A stretch of 64,000 nucleotides of DNA from the NCBI GenBank assembly GCA_025175895.1, contig CM046004.1, positions 15,053,011 through 15,117,010 on the forward strand, in the 5' to 3' direction. The first letter of the stretch is position 1; every line of letters begins with the position of its first letter. This DNA is from Wurfbainia villosa (Eukaryota > Streptophyta > Magnoliopsida > Zingiberales > Zingiberaceae). The notes under the pieces were generated by a model, which did no database searches, was not told the origin of the DNA, and saw only the letters and a list, made by a program, of their open reading frames with translations. A program made the position numbers and the translations under genes. Below, piece after piece: positions 23,640-35,280 of the stretch.

Positions 23640-24953
23640 TGTAGGATCGAGTAAACTAAGAGAGGGGGATGAATTTCAGTGTTTAATATTTTTATTTCTT
23701 TTTGAAACTTATTTTATATTGTCAAATAAGAGTACATAACGGAAATTAAATGAAGTTTAGACACAGACAGTTTACTTGGTTCACAACCCTAACTGGGTTG
23801 CTACTCTAAGGCCCGTAGCTCTCCCAAGAGCTACCTCGATGGGTAATCACTATAATACCCTCCGATTCGAGAACTCTCGACTTCGGAGGGGATTCGCTTT
23901 TACAAAGATGAGAGAAAGATAACACACTACCCTCTCTTGAAGTTAAGTACACAAGCAAAATAAGAAGAAATTATAGACTACTTTATACCGACACAAATGA
24001 AGAATCGGATGTAGGCATGAGGTGTCGAAAAAGAGCCCTTTTGAAGATTCGAAACTTTTATGGTCGTGAGAAAATTTTGATAGCACTTCGGCAGAGATTG
24101 GATATTCTACTCGGATCTGGTCGAGCATATATTTTATAAACATTTTTCAGTCGACTGGAATGCCTTCCAGTCGACTCCACATCAGCCTGTCAATATGAAA
24201 TTTGTGGTCTTCCAGTCGATTGAACCATCTCCAGTCGAATCCACGTCACTCGGCTCCGCATCGGGAAATTTGTCTCTTCAGTCGACTCAAACTCTTCAGT
24301 CGATTGAAACCCTTTCCATCTGTGTCGCACGATCTCCGATCGATCACCAGCTGATCCTGCTAAATAGGTATCCAGTCGACTGATACATCTCCAATCGACT
24401 GGACTTCAGTCGACTTGAATCCATCAAGTCAACTGATCCCTGCAAAACATGATTAGCACAAATAGATAATATGAAATGCGATAGCAGTAGTAATACTGCT
24501 CGATCTCGACTACTAAATCTCATGCGGATCTTTCGTCGGATCGACACCTAACTTTGTCCCCCTACAGAGAACTCAACCTCACCTCTTCACTCGAGGCTTA
24601 CCTGTCAGCTACCTGCTGGACTTACCACTCTTGACATCCGATCTGACTCACTAGGGCTTCCACTAGCTATCCGATCTACCTGACTCAGCTGGACTTTTTG
24701 TCGATTGTCCGGTCTCCTGACCCAATCGGTTTTCATGCCAAATGTCCGGTCCACACGACCCATCTAGACTTCATATCTAGTGTTCAGTCCTCCTGATCTG
24801 TCAAAATACGTGTTTAGTATCTGGTCAACATGACCTACTAGGACTTCCTGTTAAGCCTGCACACTTAACACTGATATTAGAACACAAGTAAATCCTAAAA
24901 TTTAATTGTGGTTCATACATTAAAACTAAGGAGTGATGCTCACTACATCAACA
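23640..24953 (-). repeat. R 3' LTR
   Basis: 1314 bp, tgtaggatcg...catcaaca. It contains about ten copies or variants of cagtcgact between 24147 and 24440, which pair into hairpins. It aligns by eye with 29403-30661; the partner lacks a stretch of such repeats near 30120. Confidence 0.92.
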
Positions 24954-27042
24954 ATCTCCTCCTTTTTGATGTGTGACAGTACAACAGTTAAAGTTAGGAG
25001 AATCAAATATCAATATCTAAATATTGATATGTACAATAGATGTATAAATTAAATCATGTATGAGATGTATAAGGCCTTATCAAATTTTTGCATCTTTCTT
25101 TCAATAAATAAATTTTTTCTTTAATTTTTGTACTTTTCTTTAAATAAGTAAATCTCTAACTTTATTCTCTTTCTCCCCCTTTGGCATATATCAAAATAAA
25201 GATTAAATTTAAAATACCAACAAGATATATTAGAGAGTTGAAATAAGAAATTTTCAAGCTCAACAATTAAGTTTTAAAATTTTCACCCGAAAATTTGATT
25301 TCAAAAACTTAATTTAAGCTTTTCAAAAATTTTCAAACAACTTTTCTAATTCTCCCTAATTATTTAAAAAGTTTAAAAATTCAAGGTTTTCAAAATTTTC
25401 AAACAATTTTTCTAACTTCCCCTTATTATTTAAAATTTTTAAAAATTCAAGGTTTTCAAAATTTTCAAATAATTTTTCTAACTTCCCCTTATTAGTTAAA
25501 AGTTTAAAAATTCAAAGTTTTCAAAAATTTCAAATAATTTTTCTAACTCCCCTGAATGACAACTTATTTTCAAAATTTCAAAAACAAAAATTTTAAAACT
25601 CCCCCTGAATAAAAACTTTCAAAAATTTTCAACCAATTTCAAAATTTTCTAACTCTTTAAAGTTTTTCAAAACTCCCCCTTGAATAAAGATTTATAATAT
25701 TTAATTATTTTCTTCCCATACATCAAAACCTAAGTAGTAATTTTAAAAATCTTTAAATTTTTTAAGACTTAATCTTTTCAAAGTAAGTTTTTCTCCTCCT
25801 TAATTTAAGTTTAAAATTTTCAATACTCCCCCTAGAATTATATATATTTTTTTAAAATAAAATATTTAAAAGTATCTTAACTCCCCCTAGAGTGTTTGAA
25901 ATACATTTAAGACTCTCCCTTTTCAAAATTTAATAAACTTGAAACTATTTTCTTCTCCTTAATTTAAATTTTAAATAAAGCAAATTATTTTGAATTGATT
26001 TGGGATTAATTGTGTTGATTTGATTGTATTTGAGTTGATTAGCTGAGTTGAATCAATTAAGTACACTAGGTTGATTAAGTTGAATTGATTAGATGGTTTG
26101 GATTGATAAGATGATTAATTAAGTTGATTAGAATTAAGTTAATTAAGTTGGTTAAATTGAATTAATTAAGTTTAGTTGATTAAATTGAATTGATTATGTT
26201 TAGTTTTTAATTAAATTTAATTAAGTTGTTGTTAAGTTTAATTAAGTTTAAGTAAAGTGTAATTATATTGTGATTAAGTTTAATTAAGTTATTGTTAAGA
26301 TTAATTAAGTTGTTGTTAAGTTTAATTAAGTTGTGATTAAGTTTTATTAAGTTGTTGTTAAGTTTAATTAAGTTGTGATTAAGTTTAATTGAGTTATTGT
26401 TAAGTTTAATAAAGTTTAAGCAAAGTTATTAAGTAAGATGTTAAGTTAGGTGAATTGTATTAAACTAATTAAGCTTGATTAAGTTCTAAATCATCTCACC
26501 CATGCTAGGTTTTCAATACATTTATTCCTATGGGTTTTGTGAGATGGGGATTTCTTTTTTATCTTAATTAATTTTAATCATCAATTTCAAAGTTTTTAAA
26601 CTTGTGTTAGATTCAAGCTTAGTTTGAGCTAGTCAAGTAAGTTTTTCCAACATTGACTTCTAAGTCGTGACAAAGCACATGACCTTCTTGGTTATCGGAG
26701 CAACGACCACTTTCTAGACAAATTCAATGAAGGAATTAAGTACTTAATTCACTTTGAACTAAGTCTTGGTCTAACTAGTCAAAGACTTAGTGAGTTAGTT
26801 TCGGTCAGTTCCACTCGACTTAGTGCACCAGGTCATGGCGAGGCACATGACTTTCTTGGATATCGGAGCAATGATCACTTCCTAGACATGCACTTCAAAG
26901 AGCTAGTTTCCCTAACTTACTATTAGTTCACTTGTCTTATTACTAGGTTGTTCAAGTTTAAACTACTTTGTTTCCTATTTAGCTAGTCCATTCTAAATTA
27001 AGCAAGTAAAGTAAACTAAAGCATGCAAGTGTTTAACTAAAT
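24954..27042 (-). other. R 3' internal region: repeated polypurine tracts and AT-rich repeats, no pol
   Basis: On the plus strand several pyrimidine runs of the ctccccctt type occur between 25160 and 25920, i.e. GGGGGAG tracts on the element's strand, separated by aaaattttc words. 26080-26420 is a degenerate array of ttaagtttaattaagttgttg. 26480-27000 has stretches close to S2 sequence between gag and pol (compare 40190-40400). No copia pol motif was found on either strand. Confidence 0.7.
26080..26430. repeat. AT-rich degenerate tandem array in R
   Basis: Repeated words ttaagtttaattaagttgt(t/g)g and gattaag over 350 bp, with no long open frame. It lies in the part of R where pol would be expected. 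Confidence 0.8.
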
Positions 27043-27052
27043 AAGGAAACAA

Positions 27053-27324
27053 CCGGTAAGCTACGAAGACCCTCCGCACACGGGGTTCGATTCCGCACCG
27101 CATGGCCGCGAGAATAGCGATGCTCGATGTCCTTTCTGTGCAGCGTGGTCGGCCCATTGGCGTAGCATGGGCTCTAACGTAGCGGACCACGCGTCTCCTG
27201 ATTTACCCTCGTTGACCGGTGGGGACTCTCATTGAAGGCCTTGGGGCGGGGCCGGTCAGCCATCAGGATTAGTAGGGAAGAGAAATCGTACCTGATACCT
27301 GATGTAAATCAAAAAAAAAAAAAA
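27053..27324 (+). mobile_element. SINE with poly(A) tail inserted in R
   Basis: 272 bp GC-rich unit beginning ccggtaagctacgaagaccc, with a clear pol III B box (GGGGTTCGATTCCGC, near 27083) and an A-rich 3' tail (27310-27326). It is flanked by the 10 bp direct repeat aaggaaacaa at 27043-27052 and 27325-27334. The B box, tail and duplication identify a SINE. It differs from the Au SINE at 2862 in both body and tail, and I do not recognise its family. The tail gives a spurious poly-Phe end to the antisense gag frame. Confidence 0.8.
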
Positions 27325-27334
27325 AAGGAAACAA

Positions 27335-28400
27335 ACAAAGTGTTAGCTCCCCCTAAATGGTAGCTAGATTGAGTTTTGTTCACTAAGTGAACTTGACTCT
27401 TAGGAACCCAAAATTGATTTGGTTCAACTTGGTTGACTAAGCTAGACTTAGGAACCCAAGCTTGGATTCGACCCTTGGCGTTTCTATTAAACAAGGATAT
27501 ATATGATCTATTTGTATCCTTAGCCTTGTATCCGAGTCCGGACTTGTTATACATGGCTCGTTGAGACCCAAGCATTATGTTGAGGTACTTGGATCCCGAT
27601 GTGAACCTTTCCAATAATTCAGTGAGATCTTCTACTTGTCTTTTTAGGATAGAGTTCTTTTCCTCAAGTTTTGCAACTCGAGTTGAGTCTCTATCCTTAA
27701 TTAGGCAAGTCAAAGTCTTTGAGTTGACTTGCTCCTTAAGTACTTGAACTTCCTTAAGAAGCGAGTTGATTCGATTCTCGGACTTGGTTAGTTTCCTACC
27801 TAAACATGCAATTATGTTGTACAACTTATCTTCTTAGGGAGATGTTACCTCGTTTGAACCTTAAAAAACGGATGCGGATTCGTGGCTTCTCTCGGAAGCT
27901 CGGACTCGGACTCGGAGTTTGTCTCGTCTTTGGACTCGTCGGCTGCCACGAGTGTTACAAAGCAATTCGTTGATATTTCCGCGTCGACTCTTCCGATGAT
28001 GACTTGTCCAATTTAGCCTTAGATGCTTTCTTCCTTTTCCTCTTTCTTGATTTAGATTTCTTTCCTTTTGTGTTTGTTCCTGCCATCAAAACTAAACCAT
28101 CCTTGGGTTGACTCAAGTTAGCCTATTCATGTAACTTAATTAATTTATCCCATAACTCTTTTGAATTTTGAATGGATCCGACTCGACTTAGCTCCTCATT
28201 CATAAGTCCGCATTGCAAGGTGTTTAAAGCCTTGTAATCAACTTGAACCTTTTTCCTAAAATTTACGGTCCATTTCTCCGAATCTAACAACTCACCCGAA
28301 TCATCTACCGGAGCTACGAACCCTTTCCTAATTGAAAACCAAACATCAAGATCGATTTTCAGAAAGCACTTCATTCATCTCTTCCAAGAAGGAAAATCCT
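27335..28400 (-). pseudogene. R gag remnant
   Basis: Read from 28400 downwards on the minus strand. The N-terminal part (28374-28123) has KCFLKIDLDVWFSIRKGFVA and ALNTLQCGLMNEELSRVG, the UBN2/copia gag domain, matching S2 gag at 38340-38570. A basic stretch (KSKSRKRKRKKASK, about 28060-28010) follows, then a Ser/Glu-rich linker and the coiled-coil C-terminal part (27824 down to 27335: KLEEKNSILKRQVEDLTELL, GSKYLNIMLGSQRAMYNKSG), matching S2 gag at 39390-39840. The central gag section, including the CCHC zinc knuckle, is missing, and stops separate the pieces. Confidence 0.85.
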
Positions 28401-28479
28401 CTCTGTTAAAGAGAGGAGGGCGAACGATGTTTAAACACTCTAAGTGTGACATTATTAACGAAATATTCTCTAAATATAA

Positions 28480-29260
28480 AAAATTAAATTAAATATTTTG
28501 TAAGACAAGAAAAATTAAATCTAATATTTTTTAAGGCAAGAAAAATTAAATCTAATATTTAAATATGCAAAAAAATTAATTAAATTAATCTAAATATGAA
28601 AAAACTTAATTCTAATTAATCTAAAGTGCAGAAAATGATTTTAATTAATTTAAAATGCAGAAAATGATTTTAATTAATTTAAATACACAGAAAATAATTT
28701 TAATTAGTTTAAAATATAGAAAATGATTTTAATTAATTTAAATATGCAGAAAATGATTTTAATTAATTTAAAATAGAGAAAATGATTTTAATTAATCTAA
28801 AATATAGAAAATAATTTTAATTAATTTAAATATGCAGGAAATGATTTTCATTAATCTAAATATGCAAAAAAAAAAAATTTAATTAATCTAAATATGAAAA
28901 AAAATGATTTTAATTAATTTAAAATATAGAAAATGATTTTAATTAATTTAAATATGCAGAAAATGATTTTAATTAATTTAAATATTTAAAAAAATGATTT
29001 AAATTAATTTAAATATGAAAAAAAATTATTTAAATTAATTTAAATATACATAAAATGATTTTAATTAATTTAAATATGTAGAAAATGATTTTAATTAATT
29101 TAAAATACAAAAAATGATTTTAATTAATTTAAATATATAGAAAATGATTTTAATTAATTTAAATATACATAAAGTGATTTTAATTAATGTAATATGCAGA
29201 AAATGATTTTAATTAATTTAAATATACAGGAAATGATTTTAATTAATTTAGAGCAATAAA
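28480..29260. repeat. 30 bp AT-rich tandem array in R leader
   Basis: Roughly 20-25 copies of a 28-31 bp unit close to atgcagaaaatgattttaat followed by taatttaaat. It lies between the primer-binding site and gag of R, in the position of the untranslated leader. Copies differ mainly by single bases and short deletions. Confidence 0.9.
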
Positions 29261-29402
29261 AATTAATCTAAATTAATCTAAAGCAATAAAAGTTTATTTA
29301 AAGCAATAAAATTAATCTAAAGCAATAAAAATAAATCTAAATTAATCTAAAGCTCACGATGATGGTTTCACCAATTCAGAGCGCCCCCACTCTGATACCA
29401 AT

Positions 29403-30661
29403 TGTAGGATCGAGTAAACCGAGAGAGGAGGGTGAATCTCGGTATTTAATATTTTTATTTCTTTTTGAAACTTATTTTATATTGTCAAATAAGAGTACGC
29501 AGCGGAAATTAAATGCAATTTACTTGGTTCACAACCCTAACTGGGTTGCTACTCCAAGGCCCGTAGCTCTCTCGAGAGCTACCTCGATGGACAATCACTA
29601 TAATACCCTCCGATTCGAAAACTCTCGACTTCGGAAGGGGTTCGCTTTTACAAAGATAAGAGAAGGGTAACACACTACCCTCTCTTGAAGTTAAGTACAC
29701 AAGTGAAATAAGAAGAAATTATAAACTACTTTATACTGACACAAATGAAGAATCACATGTAGGCACGAGGTGTTGGAAAAGAGCCCTTTTGAAGATTCGA
29801 AGCTTTTGTGGTCATGAGAAAATTTTGACAACACTTCAGCATAGATTGGATGTTCTACTCGGATCTGATCGAGCACATATTTTATAAATCTTTTTCAGTC
29901 AACTAAAATGTCTTCCAGTCGACTCCACATCAGCCTGTCGATATGGAATTCGTAGTCTTCCAATCGATTGAACCATCTCCAGTTGACTCCACGTCACTCG
30001 GCTCTGCATCGAGAAATTTGCCTCTTCAGTCGACTCAAACCCTTCAGTCGACTGAAACTCTTTCCATCTGTGTCGCACGATCTCCGATCGATCACCAACT
30101 GATCTTACTAAATAGGTATCCAGTCGACTTGAATCCATCTAGTCGACTAATCCCTGTAAAACAGGATTAGCACAAATAGATAATATGAAATATGATAGCA
30201 GTAGTAATACTGCTCGATCTCGACTACTAAATCCCATGCGGACCTTTCGTCAGATCGACGCCTAGCTTTGTCCCCCTACAGAGGACTCGACCTCACCTCT
30301 TCACTCGAGACTTACCTGCCGGCTACCTGCCGGACTTACCACTCTTGACATCCGATTTGACCCACTAGGGCTTCCACCAGCTGTCCGATCTACCTGACCT
30401 AGCTGGACTTTTTGTCGATTGTCCGATCTCCTGACCAAACCAGTCTTCATGCCAAGTGGTCGATCCACCATCTTGACTTCATGTCTGGTGTTCGGTCCTC
30501 CTAATCTGTCAAGATATGTGCCTAGTATCCAGTCAACACGACCAACTAGGACTTCCTGTTAAGCCTACACACTTAACACTGATATTAGAACACAAGTGAA
30601 TCCTAACATTTAACTGTGGTTCATACATCAAAACTAAGGAGTGATGCTCACTGCATCAACA
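29403..30661 (-). repeat. R 5' LTR
   Basis: 1259 bp, tgtaggatcg...catcaaca, partner of 23640-24953, with the tRNA-Met primer-binding site at 29390-29400 after a two-base spacer. It contains the same cagtcgact repeats (about 29897-30150). Confidence 0.92.
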
Positions 30662-30766
30662 ACCAGTTGATTTTGCACCTAACAGTCGACTTCCAAAAAG
30701 CACAAGTCGATTGCTCGTTTATCCATTATCTCACAACAGATTAATCTACATTGACATTCTAGCAAA
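30662..30766 (-). repeat. Copia-type LTR fragment H, piece 2
   Basis: Short stretch of the older LTR between R and T. It starts with the accag duplication of R and runs to the cggat duplication (30767-30771) of T. It contains cagtcgact, as the other LTRs here do. Confidence 0.65.
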
Positions 30767-31730
30767 CGGATTGTCACGCCCCGAGAGTATGCCGAGCCCG
30801 AAAATCGGACAGCATCTCCCCTGTACGTGATACAATTCTCTGTTGATAGAAAGCCTTCCGGCCACAACCACACAATATATAGAAGTATATAACCAAAGTC
30901 ACAACGAAATACACCAACAATAATAAAAAATACAAAGACTCAAATACATGCATACCGGTACGACTTTGACACAACAAGAAAATATAATCGAAACCAAATA
31001 CATAACAACATAATCGATTACCAAACAATGGAAACAATATAGGATAAAAATCCAAAATATACAATCCAAAATATATGACAACAGTATGGATTTCAATCCA
31101 AATAACTCAAGGTGAGATGGGATCAGTTGGCAGTGCTCCAAGCATCCAAGGAATCTTCTACCTGTTACCTGGGCGATAAGAAAACCCAGGGTCTGTGATG
31201 GTGAGTATAAAACTCAGCGGTAATATAAAAGATAGTGCATGAACAAATAACATATGTAGAGCAACAGGTATACAAATGAAGATCAACAGGTATACCTAGG
31301 GAGATCAACGCACATATAGTCTTAAAGGAAACAACGAAACTATTAGTATAATACTAATCAGTGCATATACCAAACCAACTGATCAATCGTACATAACGTA
31401 ATGTAAGGTACTAACGTACCTGAGAATCTGCAACGATACAACTCATACACCCTGAACACATATGCCACACTATAATACATACAACATAAAAGAACAATAC
31501 TATATCTGTAATCAACACACTACTATATGAATAACATATAAACAAGTACATAAACAAACCTAGTCCATCCTATACCACAACACAACACTGATCAAACGCG
31601 TACAATAGTCTGATCCAACTCGTACACTGTACTCCACACACAACAGTATAGAATATGCAAAATGATGAATAAATATATGCAGCAAGCATAGCTTAAACAA
31701 ATGCAACATCACAACAAACATATATATATA

Positions 31731-31766
31731 TACTGCTCTCTCTCTCTCACACACACACATAAACAA

Positions 31767-31854
<88 letters not shown>

Positions 31855-31856
31855 TG

Positions 31857-31923
<67 letters not shown>

Positions 31924-31930
31924 ATATATA
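31731..31930. repeat. Compound microsatellite (TC)n(CA)n(AT)n(TC)n(CA)n
   Basis: Ordered runs: TC/CA about 31735-31761, AT 31771-31853, TC about 31857-31884, CA about 31885-31915. It creates spurious Ile-Tyr and Cys-Val repeat frames on both strands. It lies inside solo LTR T, just before the nested solo LTR. Confidence 0.97.
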
Positions 31931-31953
31931 TAACAACAACCATTGCTCTCGAG

Positions 31954-33017
31954 TGTTGGATCGAGAAGCGTCGCTAGAGGGGGGGTGAATAGCGAGCGTA
32001 AAACTTTTCTTTTCGTTCGTTCGATATACGAGCAAACACAGCGGAAAAATAAAAAGGATAAGTTTATTTTTACTTGGTTCACAACTCAGTGGTTGCTACT
32101 CCAAGGACCCGCGATCCTTGACCGCGTATGAAGGGGCAATCCACTATAAGATCTCCTCCTCGTTGGAGGTAGGAGACAACGAACACAAAATCGAAAGTAC
32201 GAGGATGAGGCAACAAGCCTACCTCACCTCGTTACGATTAAAACAAAGAATACAGTAAACAAAAATATTACTTGCTGTTGTTGCCGACGAAGAAGATGAG
32301 AGCTTGACGTTGCATCGGCGTTATGACGGTGTTGGAGCTTTGGCGTTGTAGGAGCACTTAAGAATAATCTTGATTGATATTTGGGTTGGAGTCCTCCCCT
32401 CCTTTTATAGAGTTTTGCCTTGGAATAAGTCTCCTCATCTTTTGGAACTGATCATGAGGTGGTACCATATTTTATCGCGAAGTGGTCGCGTCAAACATTA
32501 TCTGTTTTGATCTAGCGCAAAAGGCTGATTCGTTGCCATCAGTCGACTGATGTCTTCCATCAATCGACTGATGTGCATTAGTCGACTGCCAGCCTGGCCA
32601 CTTCCTTGCAGTAAGAGGTTAGCACAGAAAATGGCAAATGCGATGGTTTCTTACCATCCGATCTCGACCTAGACCTTCCATAGGAAGTCTAAGTCGGATC
32701 GCGGCCTACGGTCGTCCCCGTACAGAGGACACGACCTTTCCATCTCTCACTCACATGAGCTTACCTCTGGTCCTTTATGACCTGTCGCTTTGCTTCCGGT
32801 CTTCCACCTAGCTTCTTCGACTCCCATGAAGTTCCCTCGGTGTCGCTCGACTACCACGGTTTTTCGACTCGGGATTCTCCGAGTGTCGCTGACCTTCGGC
32901 TTAGCTTAGCCATCCTGCATACTTAATTCAGCTCATGAGATAACAATATGACCTTAACTTTGGATCTTTGCCATAATCAAAACCTAGATTTGATTATCTA
33001 GTGCCCCTGCACCAACA
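31954..33017 (-). mobile_element. Sirevirus-like solo LTR nested in T
   Basis: 1064 bp from tgttggatcgag to caccaaca, with duplications tcgag (31949-31953) and ttgag (33018-33022), one C/T difference. Its plus-strand start (ggatcgag, gctagaggggggg) is the reverse complement of the LTR ends of S2 and S3 (cccccctctagcg, gatcgatccaaca), so it belongs to a related family in the opposite orientation. It contains cagtcgactgatg repeats near 32540-32590. Confidence 0.88.
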
Positions 33018-35059
33018 TTGAGTGGCCGAGTGGGCAGTATGAATATGTAGCGATAAGTTAAAGAGTTATAAGCTACACAACGGGGGTCCCTGCTACTGGC
33101 CACTCTGACTAACACTACCCATGAGTGGTCGAGTGTCACACACCCAGGACAATTGCACGCAACTCCAACTACCACTATCAATAGTGGACGAGTGCGGCAC
33201 AACAAATGAACTTCCCTCACACCAGTTACTACTATCACGAGTAACCGTAGAGGCAGGATGACTGACGACCCTCTCGACCACAAGAGAGACCAAGTCGTCA
33301 GCATTTATGTAAATGGAATGAATGCACAACCACACATACGTACATCCACAACACACTCTCTATCCCTCAGAGAGTCGTATACAACTAACCATCGATCATG
33401 CTAGGACTTCCAATCCGCAGCGATACACCGTTGACAACCCACACTACCATGTACAGACATTTGATCCATAATAGTTATACAACGAAAGGTAAGGTGTTAC
33501 AACCACAAACTCTACATTAAGGATATCATCCACCCCCTAATGAATGTTCCCGATGACACGAGTCAAATCGACATCTATACTCAGCTACACCCCCCATGGT
33601 TAAGCATCTAAAGACCTACATACCATAGCATCGGTAATTTATAGCAACGATGAATGAAATATGACAACAACAATAGTATATCTCAAAGTGCAAAGACTAA
33701 GTAACAAACACATGATTAAATAAGAGTGGAGTCAACGTAAAGGTATCGTCAACATAAATATCATGCACAAGAAATATCAACTACCTGACCAGGGTAGAAA
33801 TTACCCACCTGACATAAAGTCATTTGATTATAGTCTTTAAGTCCCTGAACTTATCTTGAACCAAGGTCCAAACTCACACTGATTCAACCTCCTCTCCTTC
33901 TTGATATGCTAAAAGGGATCCAATCTCCAGTACATCTGGATCAACCAACCATCACTACACAATGAACAAGGAATTATATCCTCATTACTTGATTATAGCA
34001 CATCCAGATTAGTTAACTAAACAATTGATATGCAACTATAAACATTCAAATCCTACTTACAAAACTTAGCTTCTTCATATGCTTAATATATCCAATCCGA
34101 ATCTATTGTTTGAGTTGCAAACCACACTCAATTTCAACAAATCCTAACCACCTGGAATCATAGCATAACACAAACTAGCTGCACAACTTCTGGAATCACA
34201 AATCCCTAATCGTTGAAACCCAAAAACCATATGGAATTACCAACAGTGCTTGCTATGGAAGGTGGACCGATGCTCGCTGTGGAAGCAACGATGCTTGTTG
34301 TTGTCAGATCGGAAGAAAGGGGTCGTGGGGCTGCAACTGAATTGGGCGACAACAGTAAAGAGGAAGACGTCGACTCTGCTCACAGCAGAGGAACACTGAC
34401 GGAGGAATGGAAGGATGGCGGCAATAACAAATGGAGCTCGCGACGACGATGAGTCAAGCTCAGGTGGCAGCGGAGCTTTGCTCGCCTTCGAATCCAAAGA
34501 ATGAAGGAGATGACGACAAATCGCTCCGGTAGGAGGGATCGTGGTGGTCGACAAGCCGAGCTCAAGTGGCGACGGCTCAGGGAGGAGACGATGGTCGCGG
34601 GTGTGCCGTGCGTGAGCGGCAAGCAAAAAGGGGCGGCGATAGCAATGACTTGGCGCACGCCGAAGGGAAGTCGACGGTCGGCTCAGACGAGATAGGGCAC
34701 GAGAAGGCTACAAACGATGGATAGAGCCGGGCGGAAGGGAAGGAGAAGAAAGTTGGCGACGTGAGAAAATGGGAGGAAGAAAATAAACGGCGGAAGCAAA
34801 AGTTGGGAGAAAGAAAAGGTCAAATCGGGAGAAAAATAAAGAAACCCAAACCTAGGTTTTCTTTATATACTTTAGGTTAATTAACTCGACCAATCCCTCA
34901 ACTATAGATAATCTAAACAAATTTTAATAAAGCCCACTAAATCTTTCCCATAAATTCATAGAAATTCTATTTAAATCCAAATAAATTTCTAAGAAAATTT
35001 CTAAAAAATTTCAACGGGTATTTTATTTTCATTTATTTTTTCCGGTATCTTACATGGAT

Positions 35060-35280
35060 GCCCTAGCAATCGACTGTCAAGCTAGTAGTCGATTGTCCAG
35101 TCTACTACCAGATATTCTATGCTCTGATCAGTTATGATCAGTCGACTACTCAACCCTAGGAATCGACTGTCAAAGCCACAGATAGCAGTCGAGCTTCAGT
35201 TGACTACCCACCAATCGACAACTATGAGTCAACTGAGCTCCCGAGTGCTAAACACTTGACCAGTCGACTGGCCAATACCA
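35060..35280 (-). repeat. Copia-type LTR fragment H, piece 3
   Basis: Stretch between T and S1, rich in agtcgact variants. It ends with tacca (35276-35280), the target duplication of S1. Confidence 0.65.

Larger units (their letters stand above)
23640..30661 (-). mobile_element. Element R: gag-only, pol-less Sirevirus-like retrotransposon
   Basis: Two LTRs (23640-24953 and 29403-30661) bracket a 4.45 kb internal region. Target-site duplication accgg at 23635-23639 and accag at 30662-30666, four of five bases. Primer-binding site TGGTATCAGAG on the minus strand (29400-29390) beside the right-hand LTR. Polypurine tract AAAAAGGAGGAGAT on the minus strand (about 24967-24954). Only gag is recognised; no protease, integrase, reverse transcriptase or RNase H could be found. 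The rest is a tandem-repeat leader, AT-rich filler and several GGGGGAG tracts. It would depend on proteins from a relative such as S2, whose gag it resembles. Confidence 0.85.
30772..35054 (-). mobile_element. Solo LTR 'T' of a Tekay-type Ty3/gypsy element, with a nested solo LTR
   Basis: Starts tgtcacgccccgag and ends ccggtatcttaca, with duplications cggat (30767-30771) and tggat (35055-35059) differing by one C/T. After removing the nested solo LTR it is about 3.2 kb. It resembles the complete LTR at 60014-62988: both carry tgtcacgc near the start, gacagcatctcccctgtacg shortly after, a GC-rich block, and aacctaggtttt near the end. No internal region or second LTR is present, so it is a solo LTR left by LTR-LTR recombination. 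The open frames at 34213-34695 lie in its GC-rich block and are not genes. Confidence 0.85.

Noticed and set aside
27053..27130. tRNA gene near the GGTTCGATTCC motif
   Set aside because: No cloverleaf can be drawn by eye. The poly(A) tail and duplication show a SINE.
31701..32082. Ile-Tyr and Cys-Val repeat proteins
   Set aside because: Translations of AT, TC and CA microsatellites.
34213..34695. GC-rich open frames on both strands
   Set aside because: They lie in the GC-rich block of solo LTR T, like the frames at 62272-62808 in the related LTR. No protein family is recognised.
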